NCBI GenBank assembly: GCA_964580585.1
Contig: CAZOKZ010000025.1
Location: forward strand, 1-58,458
Length of the DNA: 58,458 bases
Reading direction: 5' to 3'
Source: CAZOKZ01 sp964580585
GTDB taxonomy: Bacteria > Sumerlaeota > Sumerlaeia > SLMS01 > JAHLLQ01
Of this stretch, positions 45,374-54,605 are shown piece after piece. The notes under the pieces are model-generated. The model was not told where the DNA came from, did not search any database, and saw only the letters and a list, made by a program, of their open reading frames with translations. A program made the translations under genes and the position numbers. How positions within the stretch are numbered: the stretch's first letter is position 1; each line of letters begins with the position of its first letter.

Positions 45374-47185
45374 TTATTTCTTTATCTTCTTCACTTTGGG
45401 GACGGAGACGGTTTTCTCTGTCCCTTTTTTCTTGTTTGGTTTTTCTTTCTTTTTGAATCCTGGTTTGGCGAACTTAAATCCGTCGCCGGATTTGGGGCCT
45501 TTGTATTTACCGGTGGTTCTGGCAGGTTTTCGCTCTTGGCCCACTTTGGAGATACGCAATTGCTGGCCGCAAACCCAGGCGGTGCTCAGCTTGCGTTCGA
45601 TTGCGGCGGGCATTCCATCGGGCAGGTCCACGAAACTGTGGTCGTCTTCAATCTTGATACGTCCGATATTTTCGCCATCGAGCCCTGCTTCGTTGGCGAT
45701 CGCTCCCATAATTTGGCCGGGTTTGACTCCGTGTGCGCGTCCGACTTCGATGCGATACTTGACCATTCCTTCATCGCGATTTTCGCGAGGTTTGCGTCGT
45801 TTTTCCGAGCCGGTATCTTTGCGCGGCGGAGCGGAAAATTCCGGTTCTGGAATCCGACGCTCGGGAATCAGGAGCGGGGTTTCTCCCTGGACCATCCGAG
45901 CCAACGCGGATGCGATTTCAATCGCGGGTACATTATGCTCCTGGCGATACTGTTCGATCAGTTGATAGTAGAACCCGAGTTCTTCAACCGCGAGCGTGTC
46001 CGTGATACGCTGCTTGAACTTGGAAACTCGGATATCGTTGATTTCTTCGGTCGAGGGCAACATCATCAGCGTAATGGATTGCTTGGTTGCGCGTTCGATG
46101 GATTGCAACAATCGCCGTTCGCGTGGCGCGACAAAGAGGATGGCTTCGCCTGTGCGACCAGCACGCCCTGTGCGGCCAATACGATGCACGTAGGATTCCG
46201 TGTCGTTGGGAATGTCGTAATTCACGACATGACTGATGCGCGGGACATCGAGCCCACGCGCGGCGACATCGGTGGCGACAAGAATGTCTAAATCGCCGTT
46301 ACGTAACTTATCGACGGTTTGCTCGCGCATGTTTTGCGGAATATCGCCGTTAAGCGGCGCGCACCCAAATCCGCGCGCTTCGAGTTTTTCAGCCAATTCC
46401 ACCGTCGCCGTTTTCGTCCGAACGAAAACGATCATCGCATCGAAAGGTTCGCCTTCGAGAATCCGTGTCAAGGCGTCCAGCTTATGCAGGCCGCTGACCA
46501 TCCAATAGCGTTGATTGATTGTGCTGGCAGTAGCCGTTTTTTCGCGAATGGTGACTTCGACGGGATCGTTGAGGTAGCCTTTGGCGATGCGACGAATCGC
46601 GGGGGGCATCGTGGCAGAGAACAAGGTAATCTGGCGCGTGGGTGGGGTCTGTTGCAGAATCCATTCGACTTCGTCGATGAACCCCATGCGTAACATTTCG
46701 TCGGCTTCGTCAATCACGATGCAATCAAGGCCATCGAGCTTCAAGGTTCCCCGTCGCAAGTGATCGCTGAGTCGCCCCGGAGTACCGACAACCACGTGTA
46801 CACCGCGTGAGAGTTGACGCAATTGCCCCCCGTAGCCCGCCCCGCCGTAAATGGGCATCACGTGAAATCCGCGCAGGTGCGCCGCGTACCGTTGGAAGGC
46901 TTCGGAAACCTGAATGGCAAGCTCGCGTGTTGGCGTCAGAACCAGAACTTGTGGATCGGCCTTGGTCAAATCGATGCGCGAGAGCAGTGGCAGTGCAAAC
47001 GCTGCCGTTTTTCCGGTGCCCGTTTGTGCCTGACCCACAACATCGCGTCGAGCGGCCACGTGGGGAATCGTTTGAGCCTGGATGGTGGACGGAGATTCAT
47101 ATCCCACGTCGTCCAGCGCCTTCAAAACCGCATCGCTCAGGCCCAAATCGCGGAAACTCTCCGCGCAAGGTTGTTCGTTTGTCAT
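45374..47185 (-). CDS. deaD: DEAD-box RNA helicase (DeaD/CsdA-like)
   Basis: An ATP-dependent RNA helicase for ribosome assembly or cold adaptation. ATG 47185 (MTNEQPCAES) follows AGGA; the open frame from 47302 is not protein-like. Motifs in order: Q motif PSTIQAQTIP, AQTGTGKT, PTRELA, TPGRLSD, DEAD, SAT, and the helicase C-terminal HRIGRTGRAGR. A DbpA-like RNA-binding domain (RIEVGRAHGVKPGQIMGAIA ... GRIKIEDDHSFVDLP) and a Lys-rich tail (KKKEKPNKKKG) follow, as in DeaD/CsdA rather than RhlE. It is convergent with the beta-helix gene (6-base gap). Confidence 0.93.
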   Translation of the reverse strand: MTNEQPCAESFRDLGLSDAVLKALDDVGYESPSTIQAQTIPHVAARRDVVGQAQTGTGKTAAFALPLLSRIDLTKADPQVLVLTPTRELAIQVSEAFQRYAAHLRGFHVMPIYGGAGYGGQLRQLSRGVHVVVGTPGRLSDHLRRGTLKLDGLDCIVIDEADEMLRMGFIDEVEWILQQTPPTRQITLFSATMPPAIRRIAKGYLNDPVEVTIREKTATASTINQRYWMVSGLHKLDALTRILEGEPFDAMIVFVRTKTATVELAEKLEARGFGCAPLNGDIPQNMREQTVDKLRNGDLDILVATDVAARGLDVPRISHVVNYDIPNDTESYVHRIGRTGRAGRTGEAILFVAPRERRLLQSIERATKQSITLMMLPSTEEINDIRVSKFKQRITDTLAVEELGFYYQLIEQYRQEHNVPAIEIASALARMVQGETPLLIPERRIPEPEFSAPPRKDTGSEKRRKPRENRDEGMVKYRIEVGRAHGVKPGQIMGAIANEAGLDGENIGRIKIEDDHSFVDLPDGMPAAIERKLSTAWVCGQQLRISKVGQERKPARTTGKYKGPKSGDGFKFAKPGFKKKEKPNKKKGTEKTVSVPKVKKIKK

Positions 47186-47308
47186 AGAAAAGTCCTGGAA
47201 AATTGCATCGCGGCCCAAACCGGGCAAAACCCTCTCGCGCGGCGCGGACTGTGAAACAACATCCCCCCCACTGCAACGAGAGTTTTCACGCGAAATTCTC
47301 AAACAGAT

Positions 47309-47353
47309 AAAAGCCCCGCTGTTTCGCGTTTGAAACGTCGAAAAGGCGGGGCG
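47309..47353 (-). terminator. Terminator of the GH13-GH31 gene
   Basis: On the minus strand, GCCCCGC and GCGGGGC (47352-47346 and 47319-47313) enclose an inner CGTTTGAAACG hairpin and are followed by TTTTATC. It starts 22 bases after the end of the GH13-GH31 gene. Confidence 0.8.
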
Positions 47354-47374
47354 AATTGGAAGAAAACGGCTTAC

Positions 47375-50300
47375 TTATGGTAACGAAACGGCGACATCGT
47401 CCATGGGCGATCCGTTGGGGAATTCCAGATGCGCACAAAATTCCCATCCGGCATTGCCCTGAGAAATTTTGAGCATCAATTCATTGCGCCCTTTTTTCAG
47501 ATGAACCGGAACAATGTCTTTGCGCGAAGTATATGGCCGTCCCACATGGTTGCGGTGCACCACTTCACCATTCACCCAAACAGCAACGCCGTCATCGGAA
47601 CCGACCGCCAACACTGCATCGCGGTCGTTCGGCGAATCGAGATAGGTAACTGCATACGCGACGGCATATTCCGAGAATCCACCTGTGGCATCGTGCAAAT
47701 CGACGAGGAATTCATTTGTCAAAACCGATTCTTCATCCACGGTGCGCTCGATACGTTTCCACGCAGCGGTTTTTCCGTTTTTACCTTTGCAGGTTTGAGT
47801 GAAATCGATTTCAGATTCCGGTTCAAATGCAACATCGAGCGCATTTTCCCACGGGTTTTCAAACGGCCCAATCACCATCCATCGATTGATCGAGGGCAGC
47901 AGCGTTTCCTCCAACGGCACTTGAAATTCGCGATCATCCTGGCGAATCGTCATGCGCGCGGAAAGCCGCGTGGTTTGCGGGACGCCTTCGGGTGAAAGCG
48001 AAAGCGTTGCATCGGCACTGGTAGCCTGCGAATCGAATTCAAGTGGCGCGTGCTCCGTCCCCGCCAGTTCCCAATTCGCTGGTTTTTCCAACCGAACCTC
48101 ACCGGACAGGCCAGCGATTGGCTCAAGCAGCCGCAGCCCGGCTCGTACCACGATTGGCTGATCGGGATTCTTCGTCCCCTCGGCAACGATTTGCGCGTTC
48201 AGTCCCAATAAACGCGCAGTGGCCTCGAAGATTTTCTCTGAAGGAGCGCTACTGGCTGCCAAGTCCGCAGCAAAATTCAGCGCTTGTTCTTTCTCGATCA
48301 GCGAGGCGAGTTGAACAACGTTATTCGGGGTTGATTCAAGCGTATCGCGCATTGCATTTGCCCGAAGAATTGATTCAGGAGTCTGATTACCGAGTTCTTC
48401 GGCAATGGTTCCGAGTAAGTTCAGGCGTCCGCGTAATCCTTGGCGTAACGCGGCCTGGACCGCTCCGTCGCGGAAAAATTCGATCTCAACCGTGACGGGA
48501 ATTTCGACGCTCGGTTGGCGAACAAAGAGGCGATTCGCCAGAAGCTGTTCATCGTATTTCCAAACGGGTTGCCGGAAACGTTCGGAATCTCTGCCGAATT
48601 CCATCCCGTCGATTTTGATCGCTTTGACCGGCATCGTGTCGGGAAACACCAACTCCCAGTTTCGCGCTTCGGGCGCCCCTTTGAACATTCCACGCGCTGC
48701 ACCAATTGTGACACGGGTCACTCCATCGAGCGTTTCCTGTGCAAGTGACGTTTTACGAAATTCGCCCTTTTGATAACCGATGGTTTCACCATCGTCTTCA
48801 TAGAGTTCCGCTTCGCCGTGCTCGCCGGGGAAAAGATACACAATCACTGGATCGAGTGGCTTCTCATGGGTTGAGCGCATTTTCGGAGCCGTTGTAATAA
48901 TGCCGCCTTCGCGCACGAATACCGGCATTTCATCGAGCGGCACCAGTTGTTTGACGACTTGATCGCCATCGAATGTTTGGCCTGTAAACCAGTTCGTCCA
49001 TTGACCGGGCGGTAGCCAAATTTCGCGCAACGCGCATCGGCTGGCTGTATCGCGCGCAATCGCCACCGGCGCGACAAACATTTGATCGCCAAACATGTAC
49101 TCGTCTTTCCATTCGTATGCTTCATCGCGTTCCGGCCATTCATAATACAATGGACGGCACATCGAAACACCTGTGTCGTAGGCTTGCCGGGCCGTCGAAT
49201 AGATATATGGGATCAACGCATAACGGAGGTGGAACGTTTTGCGCGCGCTTTCAAAAACTTCGTCGGGAAATTTCCAAATTTGTCGTTCCGCCAGTGGATG
49301 CTTCGTCGCGTGCGTACGCAGGAACGGCGTAAACGCGCCAAGCTGAATCCAACGCGCGTAAATTTCTGGATCGACTTGCCCAGGAAAGTGCCCGCCGATA
49401 TCGTTGCTCCAAAAACCATAACCCACATTGCTTGCCGTGGCGGTGAAGTAGCTCTGAAAATCGACCGACTCCCATGTGCTATGCGTGTCGCCGGAAAAAC
49501 CGATCTGATAGCGGTGATTCCCGAGTCCGCCCCAACGACTGAAGATAAACGGGCGCAAATCACCGCGCTTCGGATTCCGAGCCATGTCTTCCCAGTGCAG
49601 GAAATTCAACCAGTACAATGGATCAAGGCCCGGAATACGGGTGTTAGGTCCCTGCTGCCAGTCCAGCCACCAAAAATCGACACCTTGCTCTTCGATTGGG
49701 TGGTGCAACAGCTCAAAGTAGTTTTTCATGTAAAGTGGGTCAGTACAGTCGAACGGAATTTCTTCCGTCGTGGCCGGGTCGAGCCCCATGGCGCGAGCGA
49801 ATGCAGGAAAAGCTTCCTCGTAATTTTGAACGCCCGAATGTGGATGCAAGTTCAACGTCGTGTGCAGGCCTTGATCGTGTGCCCAATCGAGGAAACCTTC
49901 CGGATCGGGGAATAATTCACGATTCCATGTATAGCCTGTCCATCCACGTTCTACGTATTGATCGCCCACCAGGTGCCAATCCATATCGATCACCAGAACA
50001 TCAAGCGGCACATCGTGTGCGCGATATTCCGCGATCAGGTCTTTCAAGTCCTGATCGGAAAAGTCCCAATATCGCGACCACCAGTGTCCAAACGACCAAC
50101 GCGGCGGCAGCGGAATACGACCGGCAACCGTCGTGAAATCGTACAGGGCTTTTTTGTATTCATGCCCATGACCAAAGAACGTCCAATCCAACGCTTCGTT
50201 GACTTCGGCACGCGGCATCGCCCAAGGCAGTTCTTGATCGTCAAAGAGCAGATTTTTTGAATCGTCCACCAACACCCAACCGTCGCGTGAAAGTAACCCC

Positions 50301-52186
50301 GGATCCAGCCTCGTCGGTCCGTTCACGCCATCGAGTGTGCGCGTCGTTCCGCCCAGGTTTCCGGTGTCCTCCATGCCAGGATGCCACAGAGCTTCCTTGT
50401 CATTGACCTTGAAAGCGATCGAAAGATTTTTTTGGGAAAATTTACCTTCCTTCGGATTATAGCGAAGCGTCATGTCTTCCGTTTCGATCACTACTTCTGA
50501 TGTCGTTCGATACACTTTGTAAGGCGGCGGAAGGGGATGGCGTTCCGTAAAGGCAAACGAGGGCGAATCGACAAATGTACCCGTCGGCGACCATTCCAGA
50601 CGAATCAATTGCGGCGACAGCACCGTGAATCGCGCATTGCCCGCAACAACCGTCCCCCCGTCTTTGTCGGCGCTGAAAAACCGATACCCCCATGGCGCGA
50701 GTTTGACATTTTCGCCTCGCAGCAAATCGCTTTCGAGTTCCACATTCTGCGGTTTGTCAGATAAGTTTACCACGACCAACACGCGGTCATCCTCGAACGT
50801 TCGCTCGAAGGCAAAGACGCTCTCGGCGGGTTCGGCATCAAGGACTTTCAGTTCGCCTTTTTGCAATGCGGGATGGTTCGCGCGGTAGTGCAAGAGCTTC
50901 GTCCAGAAATCGCGCATACGATGTGGGTCGCGATCGAATTCGACCGGGGTTTTCTGGAAGAACGTTTCGTCACGACCGGATCGCTCGCCCACTTCCGTGC
51001 CCGTGTAAATCAACGGCACGCCCGGCAACGTCGTAATGACTACTCCGGCGGCTTTGGCCTGATCGGGGCCACCGAACGCATTCACCGCACGGGGTTTATC
51101 GTGATTTTCCGTGAACAGAATTTGCGCCGCGCCACGCGGATAGCGATAGCGGCAGCTTAGGCTTTCCGTTTTCAACTCACTCGCGGGCAAGTCGCCCTTA
51201 ACGATTTCGAGCATCTTGTCACGGTAACCTTCGTAGTGCGTCAGATCGAAGCCATTGAAGTAATGGTATTGTTCCTGGCTTTCGGCGAACATGATCAAGT
51301 CTGGCTGAATCGCTTCCAACCGCGGTCGCACACCGGCCCACCAATCGCTCGGAATCATGTCTGCCACGTCACAACGAAAACCATCGAGGTTGAAGTCACG
51401 CAGCCAGTATTCAAGCACTTGAGCGCATTCTTCGCGCACTTCGGGGTTATCCCAATCCAGGTCAACGATATCGGTCCAGTCGGCGTATTCCGGGCGAGGA
51501 TTACCCTCCTCGTTCAACAAATACCAATCCAGGTGTTCCTTCACCCATACGTTGTCGGGCGAGGTGTGATTCATCACCGCGTCCAGCAGCACCTTGAATC
51601 CAAGATCATGCGCCGTTTCAACCAAAGCGCGGAAATCGTCCGCCGTCCCATAGGATGGATCGATGCTACGATAATCGCGAATCGCATAAAGGCTGCCGTC
51701 GCGGCCTTTGCGCTTTTCGACACCAATTTCCTGAATAGGCAAAATCCACAAACAATTAACTCCAAGATCGCGTAATTCTGGAAGGCTACGGCGCACGGCG
51801 TCGAAGGTGCCTTCGCGTGAAAAGTTGCGCACGTTGACCGCATACATGGAAAGCTCGCCCAATTCATCGAGCGAGGAAGGCGGTGTTTGTTCCGTCCATT
51901 CCGTTCGATAAATATCCGCCGGATCGTTAATGGAAAGAAGTTCGACCGATTGCAATATTCCACCCGCGCCACCGAAATCCGTTACTTTTAATGCGATTTG
52001 CAACGTATGAGCGTCACGTAAATATGGAGCTGTCTTCACATAGAAAGGCGCGCTCCAAGAATGATTCTCGGCCGCCAACTCACCATCAAAAATAACCGTG
52101 CGTGATCGTCGGTTTGGCGGAAAAGCAAGTACATGTCCTCGCGATCCACCATCGATTCCGGAACATCGATACGCATACGATACCAC
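47375..52186 (-). CDS. GH13-GH31 double glycoside hydrolase (main frame)
   Basis: A 1603-codon frame holding two complete glycosidase domains. GH13 (about 90-510) has LDAVMNH, DGFRCDVAD (D273), MFAESQE (E302) and TENHD (D363). GH31 (about 510-1170) has FGHWWSRYWDF, VLVIDMDWH, the nucleophile motif WWLDWQQG (D842), IGFSGDTHSTW (acid/base D900) and YGFWSNDIGGH, then DUF5110-like REGGI and LYEDDGETIGYQ. The last 430 residues are helical plus a galactose-binding-like end (SINRWMVIGPFENPW, VAVWVNGEVVHRN). Residues 1-33 are out-of-frame: the true N-terminus is encoded at 52036-52440 in another frame, joined by a one-base frameshift at about 52088-52092. The likely mature protein is a lipoprotein acting on alpha-glucan at the cell surface. 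Genes with the same two families as separate proteins are common; the fusion is not. Confidence 0.88.
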   Translation of the reverse strand: MVSYAYRCSGIDGGSRGHVLAFPPNRRSRTVIFDGELAAENHSWSAPFYVKTAPYLRDAHTLQIALKVTDFGGAGGILQSVELLSINDPADIYRTEWTEQTPPSSLDELGELSMYAVNVRNFSREGTFDAVRRSLPELRDLGVNCLWILPIQEIGVEKRKGRDGSLYAIRDYRSIDPSYGTADDFRALVETAHDLGFKVLLDAVMNHTSPDNVWVKEHLDWYLLNEEGNPRPEYADWTDIVDLDWDNPEVREECAQVLEYWLRDFNLDGFRCDVADMIPSDWWAGVRPRLEAIQPDLIMFAESQEQYHYFNGFDLTHYEGYRDKMLEIVKGDLPASELKTESLSCRYRYPRGAAQILFTENHDKPRAVNAFGGPDQAKAAGVVITTLPGVPLIYTGTEVGERSGRDETFFQKTPVEFDRDPHRMRDFWTKLLHYRANHPALQKGELKVLDAEPAESVFAFERTFEDDRVLVVVNLSDKPQNVELESDLLRGENVKLAPWGYRFFSADKDGGTVVAGNARFTVLSPQLIRLEWSPTGTFVDSPSFAFTERHPLPPPYKVYRTTSEVVIETEDMTLRYNPKEGKFSQKNLSIAFKVNDKEALWHPGMEDTGNLGGTTRTLDGVNGPTRLDPGLLSRDGWVLVDDSKNLLFDDQELPWAMPRAEVNEALDWTFFGHGHEYKKALYDFTTVAGRIPLPPRWSFGHWWSRYWDFSDQDLKDLIAEYRAHDVPLDVLVIDMDWHLVGDQYVERGWTGYTWNRELFPDPEGFLDWAHDQGLHTTLNLHPHSGVQNYEEAFPAFARAMGLDPATTEEIPFDCTDPLYMKNYFELLHHPIEEQGVDFWWLDWQQGPNTRIPGLDPLYWLNFLHWEDMARNPKRGDLRPFIFSRWGGLGNHRYQIGFSGDTHSTWESVDFQSYFTATASNVGYGFWSNDIGGHFPGQVDPEIYARWIQLGAFTPFLRTHATKHPLAERQIWKFPDEVFESARKTFHLRYALIPYIYSTARQAYDTGVSMCRPLYYEWPERDEAYEWKDEYMFGDQMFVAPVAIARDTASRCALREIWLPPGQWTNWFTGQTFDGDQVVKQLVPLDEMPVFVREGGIITTAPKMRSTHEKPLDPVIVYLFPGEHGEAELYEDDGETIGYQKGEFRKTSLAQETLDGVTRVTIGAARGMFKGAPEARNWELVFPDTMPVKAIKIDGMEFGRDSERFRQPVWKYDEQLLANRLFVRQPSVEIPVTVEIEFFRDGAVQAALRQGLRGRLNLLGTIAEELGNQTPESILRANAMRDTLESTPNNVVQLASLIEKEQALNFAADLAASSAPSEKIFEATARLLGLNAQIVAEGTKNPDQPIVVRAGLRLLEPIAGLSGEVRLEKPANWELAGTEHAPLEFDSQATSADATLSLSPEGVPQTTRLSARMTIRQDDREFQVPLEETLLPSINRWMVIGPFENPWENALDVAFEPESEIDFTQTCKGKNGKTAAWKRIERTVDEESVLTNEFLVDLHDATGGFSEYAVAYAVTYLDSPNDRDAVLAVGSDDGVAVWVNGEVVHRNHVGRPYTSRKDIVPVHLKKGRNELMLKISQGNAGWEFCAHLEFPNGSPMDDVAVSLP

Positions 52187-52440
52187 CCCACGCCATCCTG
52201 CTCGCCCCAGTCACCGGGAACGGAAATTTCTCTCCACGACGCATCGTCAAATTCAGGCGATTGCCACCCTTCGGCTTCCCCCACCTCGTCGGGATCGAGT
52301 TGAAACTTCCAAGCACCGTCCAGAGTGATCATTTCGTTCTCCCAATTCTGTTCGCCAGAAATCGTCTGGCATCCCGTCGTGAATACCAGGAGGTTCAGCG
52401 CTCCCAGCAGAGCTACGACGACCTTCATCATTCGATTCAT
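52036..52440 (-). CDS. N-terminal part of the GH13-GH31 lipoprotein (separate frame)
   Basis: This frame gives the lipoprotein start MNRMMKVVVALLGALNLLVF then the lipobox FTTGC, with AAAAGGAG upstream, followed by a GH2-type sugar-binding domain (LDGAWKFQLDPDEVGEAEGW, SWREISVPGDWG, GVGWYRMRI). Continuing from LFRQTDDHARLF, the same domain resumes in the main frame as FDGELAAENHSW. The two frames differ by one base at a run of five A's (plus strand 52088-52092); six would join them. The last codons of this frame, after that run, are meaningless. GTG 52446 is an alternative start. It should be read as the first exon-like part of the gene at 47375-52186, not a separate protein. Confidence 0.75.
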   Translation of the reverse strand: MNRMMKVVVALLGALNLLVFTTGCQTISGEQNWENEMITLDGAWKFQLDPDEVGEAEGWQSPEFDDASWREISVPGDWGEQDGVGWYRMRIDVPESMVDREDMYLLFRQTDDHARLFLMVSWRPRIILGARLSM

Positions 52441-52538
52441 GCGCACAATGGCTCCTTTTCATAACGCCAGCAGCCCACCAAGCAAAGGCGGTATGGCAGC
52501 ATTTGCATTGAACCTTACTCTGGTGTTGACCAAACAAC

Positions 52539-52558
52539 AATTACGTTGTTTCGTAATT
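52539..52558. promoter_or_regulatory. Candidate operator upstream of the second XylR-type gene
   Basis: A perfect 7-bp inverted repeat, AATTACG-N6-CGTAATT, sits 54 bases before the regulator ATG and within the divergent promoter region of the GH13-GH31 gene. It shares the TACG core and the six-base spacer with the inverted repeat in front of the paralogous regulator (18277-18292). Inference from symmetry and position only. Confidence 0.45.
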
Positions 52559-52612
52559 CTATTGCAAATGCCAGCGCACTGTCAAATTCACCCAAATGGG
52601 AAAGATTAGACC

Positions 52613-53791
52613 ATGAAAACCGAACGGCTCATCGCCCTGGATCTCGCTCATACCGGCTTTACAGAGTCTTATCGCATCAAAACCTATCATGGAATTATCG
52701 ATTATGCGCGGCAGCATACGTCGTGGAAATTGCTGTACAACGTTTGGGGATTTTCGCTGACCAACACGTTTGAAACCTATGAAGACCTCGTACCGCTGGG
52801 AGTGGACGGGCTGCTTTTTTCTTACTGGACGCCTGAAAAAGCGAGGCGTATTCGCCAAACCGGCATCCCATCTGTCAGCATCTCGAACGATACAGAGGAC
52901 CGCCCGTTTCCTTGTGTCGTCAGCGATGACGTGGAAGTCGGGCGCATGGCGGCCGAGCATTTTCTGGAACGCGGTTTCCACGATTTCGCTTTCAGCGGTT
53001 CGGACTGGGTTATTTGGGAGGTACTGCGATATAAGGGTTTTCGCGAAGTCATCGAACGCCACGGGCTGAAGTGCCACTTTTTCGCCTATGATCCTTCGAT
53101 TTCAAAAGAAGATGCCCCAATTGTTGAACGCGACTTGCGCGCCTGGTTAGAATCGTTGCCCAAACCCGTTGGGATCATGGGTGCCGACGATACTCGCGCA
53201 TTGCAAGCGCTGGAAGCTTGCCAGCAATTGGGTCTCTCCGTCCCCAAAGATATTGCGATCGTGGGCGTCGATAACAACATCCTGGTGTGTGACTCGTTGT
53301 TGCCTTCGCTTTCTAGCGTTGAGCAAAACGCGGAACGTGTCGGATACGAAGCCGCCGCTTTGCTCGATCGGCTCATTCAAGAAAAGGAAACAGGAAACCC
53401 ACTAGTTGTCGTCCCGCCAAAAGGCGTGGTCACGCGTATGTCAACCGACGTCATTGCCGTGCAAGACGAAGCGGTCGCGCGGGCGTTAATGTATATACGG
53501 GAACATATCGCAGAAGCATTCAGTATCAACGATATCGTCGAACGGTCCGGTGTATCCCGCAGCAGTCTGGAGAAGCGATTTCGTAATTACTTAAGCAACA
53601 GTATTCACGACACGGTCCGTGCCCAGCGACTGAAATTAGCCAAATCCATGATGGTGCAAACAAAGCTATCGATCAAGGAAATTGCTTTTGAAACTGGCCA
53701 TCGGCACGCCGCGCACTTTTGCAACAGCTTCAAACAATTGACTGGAATTTCGCCTGGCGAATGGCGTGCACAACACGAAAAAGGAAAATAG
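52613..53791 (+). CDS. XylR-type transcriptional regulator, paralogue 2
   Basis: A 392-residue regulator of the same plan as the one at 18329: an N-terminal LacI/XylR-type sensor (IPSVSISNDTEDRP, VSDDVEVGRMAAEHFLERGF, GIMGADDTRALQALEAC, VGVDNNILVCDS, VEQNAERVGYEAAALLD) and a C-terminal AraC HTH pair (DIVERSGVSRSSLEKRFRN; IKEIAFETGHRHAAHFC). The two paralogues agree closely in sensor motifs but differ in the recognition helix. It is divergent from the GH13-GH31 gene, so a malto-oligosaccharide effector and control of that gene are inferred. GGGAAAG precedes the ATG. Confidence 0.92.
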   Translation: MKTERLIALDLAHTGFTESYRIKTYHGIIDYARQHTSWKLLYNVWGFSLTNTFETYEDLVPLGVDGLLFSYWTPEKARRIRQTGIPSVSISNDTEDRPFPCVVSDDVEVGRMAAEHFLERGFHDFAFSGSDWVIWEVLRYKGFREVIERHGLKCHFFAYDPSISKEDAPIVERDLRAWLESLPKPVGIMGADDTRALQALEACQQLGLSVPKDIAIVGVDNNILVCDSLLPSLSSVEQNAERVGYEAAALLDRLIQEKETGNPLVVVPPKGVVTRMSTDVIAVQDEAVARALMYIREHIAEAFSINDIVERSGVSRSSLEKRFRNYLSNSIHDTVRAQRLKLAKSMMVQTKLSIKEIAFETGHRHAAHFCNSFKQLTGISPGEWRAQHEKGK

Positions 53792-53807
53792 GAAATAGTG
53801 ATAGGGA

Positions 53808-54605
53808 TTATTTTTCCCGACTTTTTAATTCATTATATATTTCCCCACATACTTCTTCGATGCGATTATTCAAATAGTCCGAATCGATTTGAGCAACAAG
53901 ATCATACTTCTTTCGTGCCTTGTAGAGGTGCGATTTCTCACTATTTAATGCACCTTTTTGCAAACCGAGAAATGACTCGATCACATCGGAAGACTTTGAT
54001 ATTTTCGTTGTTTCCAGAACTAATAAGTTTTCCGGTGCCACATGTTCCAGGATGGCCGAATTATGTTTCACCCACGCATTCAGATAGCAGTCCAAGGGAA
54101 AAAGACCTTTTTCTTCGAGAATCTTGGCCGATTCGTGATGAGTGCAGGACTCTGGTTGCATCCACCATGTCAAAAATTCGCGTTCGATATCGACTAATGG
54201 ACGAGCTAAAAGATGGTTAAAACAGGAATCCAACCAAGATTTACAATCGCGATATGTCAGAATGTATTTTGCATCGGGAAATAATTGAACCAGATACTCG
54301 ATCACTAAACCACAGAATCCCGACGACTCCATTTCCAACCACAGTTGTTTATCACGAATGGATAGGAATTCCAGTAATTGGGCATCTGTTATCTTTCCGG
54401 CATCATGTTGCATTACAACTTCTATCAAACGATTCTTTTCCGGCTCATGATGTGATCGAAAACGCCCCTCGAACAGACCAGCCATCGAAGTGGTTCCGGT
54501 TTTCATGCAACCAACACAGTAAGCATGATAACGTCGATTATAAAGCCTCGGATAGAGAAGAGTCTTCAGCTTTTCTTTAACCGGTTTTGGAAGTGGAATC
54601 GTCAT
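53808..54605 (-). CDS. Sulfotransferase family protein
   Basis: A 265-residue sulfotransferase-fold protein of the cytoplasm. The PAPS 5'-phosphosulfate loop is visible in CVGCMKTGTTS and the 3'-phosphate-binding Arg/Ser element in ILTYRDCKSWLDS. It would sulfate a sugar, lipid or other acceptor using PAPS. Its ATG overlaps the stop of the upstream flippase gene by 4 bases (ATGA at 54602-54605), so it is translationally coupled as the last gene of the glycan operon; sulfated surface polysaccharide is the likely product. Base composition is distinctly AT-rich. Confidence 0.85.
   Translation of the reverse strand: MTIPLPKPVKEKLKTLLYPRLYNRRYHAYCVGCMKTGTTSMAGLFEGRFRSHHEPEKNRLIEVVMQHDAGKITDAQLLEFLSIRDKQLWLEMESSGFCGLVIEYLVQLFPDAKYILTYRDCKSWLDSCFNHLLARPLVDIEREFLTWWMQPESCTHHESAKILEEKGLFPLDCYLNAWVKHNSAILEHVAPENLLVLETTKISKSSDVIESFLGLQKGALNSEKSHLYKARKKYDLVAQIDSDYLNNRIEEVCGEIYNELKSREK

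Noticed and set aside
52086..52095. Programmed -1 frameshift in the GH13-GH31 gene
   Set aside because: TTA TTT TTG is not a X XXY YYZ slippery site (the P-site tRNA would mispair), so an error or mutation is more likely.
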